A DNA stretch of 64,000 nt from Hemicentrotus pulcherrimus (lineage: Eukaryota; Echinodermata; Echinoidea; Camarodonta; Strongylocentrotidae), in assembly GCA_003118195.1 (NCBI GenBank), contig BEXV01000057.1, positions 467,473 through 531,472 of the forward strand, in the 5' to 3' direction. The number at the start of each line of letters is the position of its first letter. Positions within the stretch are counted from its first letter, which is position 1. Below are positions 49,601 to 61,600 of the stretch, piece after piece. A model generated the notes under the pieces. It worked only from the letters and a program-made list of their open reading frames with translations, searched no databases and was not told the origin of the DNA. A program made the translations under genes and the position numbers.

Positions 49601-52600
49601 GGGACAGTACAAATGGAGAGATATTAACAACAAAGAAGGTTAAGACAGATATGATCACCAGTCTAAGTATATGGCAAATGGCACCTACACTACAATGGAA
49701 GAGAAAGAGGGAGAGAGAGAGAGAGAGAGAGAGACAGAGACAGAGGGGGCAGGGAGAGAGGGGGTGGGGGAGAGAGAGAGAGAATCAATAAAGTCATTAA
49801 CAAAATCTAAATAAAGAGATATGAGATATACATACTAGCTCTATACCAGCTATCTTATCATCAAGCCAATTAAGAATAGTATTCAGTGACTTGATGACAC
49901 CATAGTGGGACTCCCCTCTAATCTTCACCTCGACGACAGACTCAACTCCCAGATCCAATTTCTGTGCCTCTGGGGACGTGTCTAGAACGATGATGTCCTT
50001 GTCGTATCCTACACAATGTTGGGGGTATTCGTAGGAGGTACGGTGTGAATTCTCCTCTTCAAGATTTTCCTGGTAGTTTTCAAAGTTTGTTTCCTGAAAC
50101 CATCTTCGGTAGGCTGGGGATCCTGTAAATTAATTAGAGAATGGTATTAATATTGTGTATTCTACGGGGCAAGTCATCAGCAAATGTGCTCTAAAGAAGA
50201 TACAAGACACAATCTCACACAATAATTTCATAAAGTAAAAAATCACAGGAGATTTTACGTCTCTTGTGCTCTTGAGTGAGTTTGACTGTTACCATGATCA
50301 ACTAGAACACTGGGATGAATAAGATGGAAATATAACAAGAAAAATGAAAAGTGTTTTGTTTTGACATCATTTCATGAGATCATAAGATCACAGGGTCAAA
50401 ACCACGAAACCTTTGTCAAATATCAGAACATTTTATAAAAGAATCGCAAATATAATGCAATTTATCTGCTTCTATGCAAATATTCATAGGATTAGCCAAA
50501 TATATTTCATTGTTCTTTAATACAATCCTCCCCTATTGGCTTCATCCATTGATGATACAAATGCCCAATAATGAATGAAACATCAAATAAGAACAGAAGG
50601 AATATGGCAATTTTCTTTTTTGTATCTACCGGTATTAATACTTTACTACTTGATCCCTCTCATACTCCTGTTGCTAACTTCATTCAACCAAGTTAATTGA
50701 ACTTTCAAACATTTATCAATACTAGAAGTAATTCGGATTTAATCATAGTGAGACCTAAATGATCTCTTTACAAAGCATACTTTATCAAACGAGTATGCAA
50801 TCCTTATATGTTGCAAAGTTGTGCAGCTGGTTCAGAACCGAACTGAAACCTGATGTGCACTTGGGCATAAGACCTAAATGAATGGAAACATGTTTACAAG
50901 GGAATTCCCATCAATACATCTTAAATATTATTATAAATGTTAATACTATGTTAGAATACCCTTTGACAATGATGCTTCCCCAGTTTTACGTTTAGTCAGC
51001 ACAAACTCTTCCCTTTATGAGAAAATGGATTGTAGGACAAAATCTAGATTTCTCTCTGTCTCTTCCTCAGTCTGTCTGTTTGTCTATCTATTTCTGTCTC
51101 TATGTCTCTTCTTTCTCTCCATCAGTCTCTATCTCTGTCTGTATCTCTCCCCCCCCCCTCTCTCTCTCTCTCTATTTTTCTTTCTACGCTACATAAACCA
51201 ATCAAGTCAAAAAGTACAATGACAAACCTGAAATCATTGAACTTGGTAGCTGAAGTAGATGGGGAGGTATAGGCAATAAAAATGAACAATTATATGGTAC
51301 TTGTAGATCCTCATACATAATGCTGCTTTTGTAGATGAGTACAACAGTAATTGTTAGAAACTCCAATATATTAATTAAATGCTCCGTTCATCTAGAAGTT
51401 CCTAGTGCAACTGAAATCCTTATAGAAACTCCAAGAGATAAACAAAAGATTATACAATCAACAGTTTCCTAGCAGTTCTGAATTCAATTAAAATCCATAG
51501 AAACTCCAAGAGATTCCCCTTTTTTAAGTCTGAGTTTGGTGGAAATCCTTAACTGCAAGACACTGAGAAAAAAGGCTGTTCCACAGGCCAAAGTCCTCCA
51601 AGAAGTTCTGAATTTATAAGAAATCCTTGGAAAATCCAATGTTTCACAAAGAAGAGTTCTCCATTCAATCTCAAAGGCAAAACTAGTTTGATATCATGTA
51701 GCAAAGGCTTTTTATACGGTAGGTTTCCTTTCCAAAAGCCAGATCTTGTCCGAGTCGCCTGATAATTAGAGAATCGGTTTCATACCATCATGCTCCAACC
51801 AGTACAAACAAGAATCTGAGAGATCAGCTGTTGACAACTGACGTACTATACTGGAGGGTCATGCATATTCATATCCCAACATTAGGAGTGGTAGTCTGCA
51901 AAAACAAACTCCTTGACATATTTTGACAACATGAATAATTTTGTTTTTCTTTGAAAAGATTTGAATAGAGGAGTTAACAAACGTGTTATATGAAGTCTTT
52001 CATACATCATATGCCCTAACTTGAGCGAACAGACCAATCTTTCCCTACATTTCTCATATCCTATATATACTATGTTTAGTAGTACCAATTATGCTTCAAA
52101 TATGCAACCACATGATTAACTAATTCCAGGAAGGGGAAAGGAGAAGTACATTTTCTTCTGTCAATTGGCTATAACTCATGTACAAATAGAAATAAATTTA
52201 AGAGCGCATGGATACACCAGCCAACTGTGCCAAAACTATGTGCTTGGTTTTAATACAAAGGCTTGAAAGTATACTCTGGGTCTGAGCTTCAAGACTATTG
52301 CTAGGCATTGGGAACCAGTTCTAAGTATGGGTGATGATGTCATATAGGTAATTTCCATGTGATCTGTTTGCAACATGCTATCACGATCATTGTGGACTTG
52401 GGTGGGACTAGAAATTGCTGGAAGAACAAACGCGGGTGATTCACAGAGTTCTATTTGCATGGAAGACAGGGAATTTATCTTTAATGATCTCAATATGTGC
52501 TGCAGAATTCATGACTCGTGTTTCTTCCTCATTTGTTGTTTATTTTGGTTCCTCTTAAGCATTGTAATTACAGCATCTAAGAGGAGATTTTTTCATTGGC

Positions 52601-55600
52601 ATGCTTGTATTTTTCTCATTCATGAAGCATGTAGTAGATGACAAGAAACAAAGAATAAGAATAAATAAAATAAATAATTTAAAGATATATCATAAAATGT
52701 ATCTCTAAAATGTATTTTAAAGTTCAATGAATAACAGAGTGTAGGTGGTAGGCAATTTTTTGTTTTCATGCATATGAGTTGACATATTTGACATTTCTGA
52801 ATCATTACAAAAAAATGAAGAAAAATAATCATAAAAAGAAACATACTGCAAACATATATTGTATCCGGTATTATTTTCAGCAGTATGATAAACCTTATGA
52901 TACACTCGTCGATATGTTGGAAAATCCCCTTACCCCCTCTCACTTGAAAAAAATCCCTCTATAAAAATAAATATCTTTTATCATTCAACCAGTTCTCATA
53001 AATGGTATGGTAAGTGTAAATTAAAAATCCATATTTATTATAGGTTATTTCATAGGTATTAGCTAATAGTCCCAGAATATCTGAAAATGCGCAATTTTAA
53101 TCATAACTACAAAATTAATATTATAAAACATATTTTTTATAAACATAATAAATACTGCATGTAATGTCGATCAAATTCTATTTATTTTCATTCCCCCCAC
53201 TAACAAAAATTTAAATATTGTAAATGAGCCTGAATTAAAGACCTCATATCGGTATACATTTATAATTGATGTCATAATAATAGGGCCCACAATATATAAT
53301 TTGATCAAGTTGTTGCAATTGATGAACTATAGATGATGAAATCCTTATAATCCTTGAAATTCATATTACAAATATACTTAAATAGTTAGGGTTTTTTTTT
53401 ATTTTAGGACAAATCAAGCAATTACTATTATCACTTCCATGGCATATCAAGAATGAAGTCTTTTTAAACACTGACATTGAAGAAGAAACCCTAAAAATCA
53501 AAACTTTGAAACTTTGCAAATTTAAAGACAATGCTCAATGTATTACTATAAAATGGTTGTGGACATTAACAAACATCTATATATATAGGGGCAGAGCACA
53601 ACCCCATAATTTTGTTTAAAGGTACCATGTCCCTTTTGCTGCCAACCTCAAATGCTGTAGAACTTTGCAGGAAATATGAATATGTCATGTATGTCCTATC
53701 TGTGAAATTTAAATGTTAGCAGTGTCCTCATATTCAAATTATGCAAGGAAACCTGTTTACTTGCTAGACTTCACTGTCAGACACTATTGAGTGACTGACT
53801 GGCTTTTTTCTTCTTTGGTAATAACATACATGAAAAGAGTTGTAAAGGGTACATGAGCATTTGTCTACATCAATAACCCACTTCTTGTGATGGCCAAGAT
53901 TAAACTGATTGAATCCTTGCGCAGCATAAAACGTATGACCATTCGGTACAATTGTCTGAAAATCAAGACTATTACTTTTGGGCTCTATAGCCCTAAAGTC
54001 GATTTGACAACTAAAAGTCATTATTTTCCCACTTAAGACATTTTCTAGCCCCACATTTTTTAGGGAAGTTCTAAATTAGTATTATCTTTCAAATGCAGTT
54101 GGAATTTAACTTTTTCATTTTTTTTTTTTTTGGGGGGGGGGGCCTGCAAATGGGACATAGTACCTTTAAATTTTAATATCAATTTTTAGGATATATCTAT
54201 CAGTATCACTGATTAATGTGTAAGAGCAGACTTATCAGTTTGGTTATCAATTTGTCTCATAATACTAGCTAAATGTAAATATGCACCATTAAAATATATG
54301 ATGAAAGGCTGATTAAGGGAGACCAGTAAAGTGGTCTTTGTAGGCAGGTGGTCTGTAAAGACTTGTTGCATGTAATACAAGTTTCAATAGGACATAATTT
54401 TCAAGGGGAACAAAATCTGTGGTCTTTATGGAAGAGTAGCCTTTTTACACAGGTAGTTGCTATAAAAAGTAGGTTTCACTGTACATCTGTGCCCATGTCA
54501 AACAGTTTGTAATTCAGTGTATTTTACATTACTTTTTACTTAAAAATCAACCTAAAGCAATTTCAATAGCCCTGATGGGCATCACCTTTTGAAATGTGCA
54601 TCAACATGCAGGCAATACAATAGGGTACTGGAATCGCCTTTTAGTAAATACTTAAAGTTCTTTTAAAAGTACTATTCAGAAGCTATTTCTCTTAACATAC
54701 AAGTGATTTTTTTTTTTCAATCACTTTGTTCATTTATTAAGTTTATTTTGCATTTATACCAACTGATTAAGGCTTTCTGTTCGTTTTGGGGTTTAAATCT
54801 GAAGAGCACAAGCTGACAAAGCTTTAGCATGTCTCTCTACTGTGTGAGTCAAAAAAAAGTTTACACCTAGAAAATTATTTTTGAAATCATGTATAAACAG
54901 TAAGTTATTGTACATCTCATGAAAGAGTGTTTTATCCCAAATCATTTGGTACCATTATTGTGTGGTATGTGTTCACGCTTGGATAAACAGGTGGCAATGT
55001 TTGCGAGAGTGCAAAAATCGTCTTGCGCCAAAGTGATGCCTTCAGTATGAATTATGTTGGGATTAGCAGAGTGAGAGAATGAATTGAATGTATCAAATGA
55101 AATGCATTGCATATGTTTTTTGCAAAGGGCAAAGTCACACGCACCCACACACACGTGCACAAATGTTCGTTTATATTTGATATTCGATACTTGATATGTG
55201 TGGCATGATTAATTTTGTTAGGGCTGTTATTTGGATAGAAGACTGAATCAATACCCAAATTTCAATTCAAACATCACACAGGCAACTTTTGCACAAGTCG
55301 ATTTTTGCACTCTCGCAAACAATGTCTCCTGTTCATCCAAGCATGAACACATACCACACAAAATGGTACCAAATGATTTGGGATAAAACACTCTTTCATG
55401 AGACATATAACAGTTTAATGTTCATCAATAATTTTTTTAACAATTAACAATTTTCTAGGTGTAAACATTTTTGACTCACACTGTAGTGTTCAATGCTGTT
55501 CATTATCATGCTACATGTGGGGATTTTATTTGAAGAGAGACACTTGGACAAATGAGACATGAAAGTGGGGGAAATCATTAGTCACATCGACCATTCACGA

Positions 55601-58600
55601 CAGATCATTTCAAGTACAAGCACTTACACTGTAATGCCACCAAATTGGAAACATGAAGAATCATTACTCCTATAGTCCTCATTGCACACATCAACACACA
55701 TGCCATGCAGAGGGACTTTTCATTAACACTTTCTTTTTAGCTTTAAGTCAATTTTTGTGAATCATAGACGGAACAAATACATTAGCGTATGATCAAAGAT
55801 GTGGAATTCAATTTTATATTGTTGCACACAAATATCACAGTACCAGTAAATATAAAGCACTTTGTTGGAGGCTCAGAGCTCATTTTTCAAAATCATAAGT
55901 CAAGAAATCAAATAAGTTAGAACTAGATGGAACTTCGACCGCGCGTAGTCAAAAATAATGCCTCCGCCATAGAGCGATTTTACAAACCACAGAACAAAAC
56001 CAATTTATCATATTCAAGTTTAACTGTAATCGATTTATAACATGTTCTCAGAATATCGTGGTCACAGTCTTTTTTACATATACATTTATGACCCTTTATA
56101 TCTTTGACCTCATGACCTTAAAATTTAATAAGTTCTTGGCTTTGCATGATACATACATGTCTTGACTTTGATGGTAATCCGTCCATCGGTTCTAAAAATA
56201 ATGCGATCACAGGCTATTGTTTCATATACAATGAGCACCATGACCTTTGACCTTTGACCTCATGACCCAGAATCTAATCAGGTCATTGGCTCACCAAGAT
56301 ACATACATGTCCTGCATTTGGCAGGAGTCCATCAATCAGTTCTTGAGATATTAAACGTGATCACAAGCTATTTTTGCATACATAATGAGCACAGTGACCT
56401 TTGACCTTGTGACCCCAAAATATAATCAATTCATTAGCTCTGCAAGATACATACACGACTTGAGTTTGGCAGGAATCCATCGATCGGTTCTGGAGATAAC
56501 GTGATCACGAGAACGGGATGCATGGACGGACGGACGGACAACCCGAAAACATAATGCCTCCGGATACTTCATAACGGAGTCATAAAAATGTGTACAATTT
56601 ATTTGGATAATAATACTTAAGTAACATTAAAGCACATAGTATATTGAAAGCACTCTAGACCGTTACTTTAACAAACAGTTATCATTATCATATGATTAGA
56701 AACAAAAATATCCTCCGGGAAAGGGAAAAGAAATGAAGATAAAAAAGACTCACCATGAACAAGGAAATCTGCAAGTTGATCCATTCCTATTTCCAACAAT
56801 ATTTTACACAGCTGCCATCCAAGATTATTTCCTCCATAAATCGATCCATTTCTGTTAATCCATTTCCTCAGGAGAAGGAACTTCTGTTTGTTGAAATCAT
56901 GCCATTGTTTCTTGATTTGGAGAAAATCACTTTCTGGTAAGCCCAGTCTATCTGTAAGTTCTAATGGTGAACACTGCATTTTTGCAATCATTCCAAGCAC
57001 CGGACCATCATTAAGATCTGTTGAAACAAAGTTTTAAAAAGAGAGAATTGTAATCCTTGAATAGGATTTCATTCTTATGGACCATACTTTAATATAGTCA
57101 ATGATGATGATATACAGAATTTAGATATGGAGCCATATGTCTGTTTGAAATCTTTCAAAAGTGCAGAGTTTAGTATATAATCCATTAAAAAAAATAAGGT
57201 ATGATATTAAATTTAGTCATTTGTTGAATCATTAAAAATTCAAACCGAATGCACTAAAAGAATATGAATATATATGACAAATGCAGATCAACTAATCTAC
57301 TGATGGATGAGAGCATAATTTCTCTACTTTGCTACTTTTTCTTCCCATTAATCCATCAAAGTTTTTGTGTTTTGTCTTTGGTGCAAATTGTTCTTCTTCC
57401 CTCACTTCTTTGATCCATTGATCCAAGCATCTATCAATCTAAAGATCTATCTCCCACTTGAGTAGCTTCTTCAGTTTAGTAACATACCTCTTGGAGGGGG
57501 TACCCTAGGCATCCTAGGATTCCTTTCTGGCACACCCTCTGGCCTCAAGGACACAGGTAGCACCATGTCAGCGGCATCATTGTACCCATACTTCATGAGA
57601 ACATCAAAGAGTTTCCTCTGCCCTTCCGCTTCATTCATAACCCTGTTAGCCCGCCACCACTGGAGTAACCTAAGGGTGTTGGGCTTGGAGCTGTGACGGC
57701 TGTCGTTGTGGCCAAACTGCTCCTGCAGGGGGATACCCAGAGCGTTGGCTATGCTGTGCTGCTTGTCTTCCACCATGTTGGCTATCACTTCTAGGAGAGT
57801 GTCATCCATACCTGTAGGGAGGGTGACATACAAGAAATGCTAGCTGTGTGAGACCCTGTTTGTTATATGCCTTTGTTTTTACTCACTAAAAAATACATTA
57901 CGTTTTGTCCCTGGCTACATTTATGTTACCATGATTCAATATGAGATTAAACAGAGAATATAATATGATATTGACATTAATTGTTGTTACAAAATATATA
58001 TAAAAACATAGAGAATTATGTATTGGCAAATTGGCATTTGTTACCTTTGAACTTTTAGACCTAATTGTCTCAAATTCTATTCTCCCTACATAGATTTAAA
58101 GACACCATACAGGGTGATGCACACTGGTGCCATGAACAAAGTTCATGACTCAAATGGTTGTTGAAAAACATTGTGCTGAGAGAGAGGCATTGCCATTGCC
58201 ATACAATGTTCACATATCTTTACCTCTGTAGCCTTTGACCAAATGAGTACAAAACAAATCATTCAATAATACTAAAGGATGGGTAATAGCACCATTTGTG
58301 AAGTGAACAGCTAATATGTTATCTTGAGATATGACGTTGGGGTTCCATGACTTTCATAAAAACTGATTTTGTGTGACCTTTGCCCAATGATGAAGCACGA
58401 TGGTATCAAGGGTGTGAAACATGTCTAACATGGTTGCATGAGATATCACAATAACAACACAGTAGGAGAGACAGATGGACAACACCACTCACCTTTAACA
58501 ACCTTGTTAGCCAAGCTGTCCTTTCCACATTTCTTGAGGGCAGCAGACAATGCACCCAGGAGGTCTCCCTCTGGTTCCTGACGCCTCTTCCACCTTAAGA

Positions 58601-61600
58601 GGACTTCATATGCTGTAAAGATGTCATCTCCCTTGCGCAGATCCTGCAGATCCTGCAGCTCCCTGATAGTCAAGTGGAGCTCATTGCCAAGACGCTTCCA
58701 AAAATCTTTCACACTTTCAGCTAGGTCTTCTAGCAGTTTGCCCGTTAGGCCTGCAATTTTGAAATGATCGATAACCAAAATTCAATGAATGTAGAATTTT
58801 GTTAATGCATTTTCAAACATTTATACACTAAGTTCTCTGTATTCAATTTTTTATTCTCCCTGCCATAAACTTATACTAGACATGCTACAAGGAATGTGTA
58901 TACTCATAGCCAAGTATATTGGAAAGGAATTCCCAATATCCTTCAGGCATGCCTTTGCACATATATTTAATCTGAAATTTAAGTCAATTCTCATAATATG
59001 TCACTTTTATTGGCACAGTTAATCCACATTTATGAATAATAAGAGTATCAAAATGACAATGGTTTGTCAAGGTGTAATAATAGCTTCAAAATTTTCCAAT
59101 AACACCACAAAGTCAATGATTCAACAACAAAATGTTAAAAAGGTAGCTATTAGGTGTTCCTCTGTTAAAGACAACAAAAGGGTGAAATTAACAGAGACAC
59201 TACTGATTGAGGCACTGTAAAAGATGTGCAACAAGGGACTAAATTATGACCACTAGTATTTTATAGTTATAATATTGGATTTCAACACACCTCTACAAAC
59301 TTCCAATGCTAATGCTTCCATGCCTATGGCATCAAGCGCTTTGGCTAGCAGGAGAGGCTTGTCGGAATCAAAAGTCAGCATAAGTCTCCAGTCCAGGAGC
59401 ATGATATAGACCCTCTGGCTTGGAAGGGGGTCCTCCATCTGGAGCCGGGATAGATGGTCCCGCTCCAGACCGAGATTTTCACCAAGTACATTCCAGACAG
59501 TCTCATGGATCTGACCTGCGATATGATGCAGTCTTTGTTCATCAAGTCCTGTAAGATAAGGTTACACAATCGGTCTTCATGTCATTATTGTGTCTACATT
59601 TAACAGCCTACTATGATACTATCACAGGTAACATAAAAACTCATGTTCTTTAGACTAAGGAATGTGTAAAATAAACATGATATATTCCACAAAATGAGTC
59701 AAATATTGATAATGAGATCACCAAGAAAAACAACACCAAAGCTTTCCAAATAGTGGAGACAGTGCACACTTGTGTGTACCTGTAGTTATAAATCCTGTGA
59801 TAAGCATACAGCCAAGAACAGTAAGGTATTTAGGAATAAGCTACCGATGTTATCATTTATATTGTTATTATATTCCTTCTCTTTTTCACACTTCTTTTCA
59901 TTTTATCTTCATTATCTCACCCTCTCATCTGTTTTCTTGAATCTCTCTTGCTCCCTCTCTCTTGCTCTTTCTCTCACTTTCTCTCTTTCTATCTATCTTT
60001 CTCAAACCCTCTTTCTCCCCTTCAATTCAAATCTTCCATAATCCTTCAACTCACCTTGTTCTAGTTCATTTGCCAAAGAATGAAATTCACTTTTGCGGCA
60101 TGCCTTGATCAGTGGTCCCAGTTTATCCCTAGAGCTTGACATCTGTTCACGCCATCTACGCAGCATGTCCATGGCACAGTCCTTGGACGACATGTTGAGG
60201 TCTACAATCTGGGTAATTTCCTTGTTCATGATACCCAAGTTCTCGGCCAAAGTCTTCCAGTTTCCATGGAGACGTATCGCCACGTTGTTCAGGACATCAT
60301 CCAAGAGAGTGACTGCATGGTATGATTTTTTTTATTAATGGGAATGGATTTGATCAGTCAATTCGATTTTATTCTTTTCTTGACAAGGATTATGTTAAAA
60401 GGGGAAGTCCACCCTGAGTTGGTTTCAATAAAAGCAGAAAAATGAGAGAAACAGGTCAGTGAAATTATTATCACTTGTTAATCAAATATAAACTTAACAC
60501 TGATGATTATACAGTGCACAGTTTTTAAATGCATTTATGACTGTATGGAAAGAGAAAGACAAATATGTCACATTTCATATCATGTGGAAAGAAATCCAAC
60601 TGATACAAACCATGTTCATATCACTCACAAAATGAACAGCTCTGAAGTATGGGGAAGAAATCTAACTATATAAGATGTGTATTGATATGCTAAGATCTAA
60701 ACATGAGTACAAATAAAACAAATGAATCTGTTAACATCCAACTCACATTTACTGACAACCCTGCCGTGATCCTGTCCTATCGTTCTGTGACCTTCAGCGT
60801 TTGCTATGTCTGCAGAAGGCCTGTCTTCGGTTTCTTTCTTCCTTGCGCGACTCTCCGTGTGAGATTTTGGAAACTTTTTAGTAATCCAACTTTTATTCTC
60901 CTGTTTGCCCGTGGCCAAAGCATATGTTTTGGAGGTAGTGTCTTTGGGACGAGTTGTCCCTCTGCTTGTGGCCCCGATATATGATGTCTGTCCATACTTA
61001 GCATGGGTGGGCATGTACCCAGTGGATGAAGGTTTCTCATGTGCCTTTACTCGTACCTCCCCTGGATCTGTAGCTCTACCATACACTTGATCTGCATCAT
61101 TAAGAAAAAATAACAACAGTTTTGGATAAATAAACTAAAAGGCAATAACGATTGCTTCTAAAAGATTTCATCTCTTGCTCAAGAGCAATGTGAGCACTTG
61201 ATTTCATGTGGATTATAAATCATTTTATGTTAATGTTATAATCACAATGACCACAGCAATGTTTTATTATGCTGGTTCATCTCTATATTCTTGGACTACC
61301 AACTGAATTCACAGTGACAGCACCTCTGATCTTTTACATTTTCAGGGGGGTGTTTCACAAAGATCCTAAGTTGAACTTATCTCTAAGTTAGACTTAAAAA
61401 TTATGGAAAGCTGTTAGCATCTATGAAATATTTTGTTAAATCAAATCATTCATATTTTCTATTATGATGGGAGATTTCATGTTCTTGATGTGTAATTTAT
61501 GAAAAGTCTGAAATACTTGAATTTTTGCTTTTGAACATATTTCATTATAAGACTACAAATGGCTCTCCATAATATTTAAGTCCAACTTAGAGTTAAGTTC

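Larger units (their letters stand above)
50123..56753 (-). other. 6.6-kb intron between Death domain 5 and CAP-Gly 3
   Basis: The longest intron of the gene. It contains a CT tract (51045-51180), diverged tandem copies of a GAAACTCCAAGAGA-bearing unit (about 51385-51640), a TTAA fold-back (53616-54169), a TA fold-back (54838-55485) and the TGACCTTTGACC tandem repeat (56085-56530). I found no exon with acceptable frame and splice sites; the flanking phases (1 and 1) agree without one. Confidence 0.65.

Noticed and set aside
53764..54054. 96-aa minus-strand open frame
   Set aside because: Lies wholly inside the TTAA fold-back element; no transposase or known domain, no splice-compatible ends for the CYLD-like gene.
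50123..56753. Possibility that the Death-domain gene and the CYLD USP gene are separate
   Set aside because: CAP-Gly 1-2 lie upstream of the Death domains and CAP-Gly 3 plus USP downstream, in CYLD order; phases agree (LVHG|SPAY, phase 1), and there is no stop or poly(A)-linked terminal exon after DD5.
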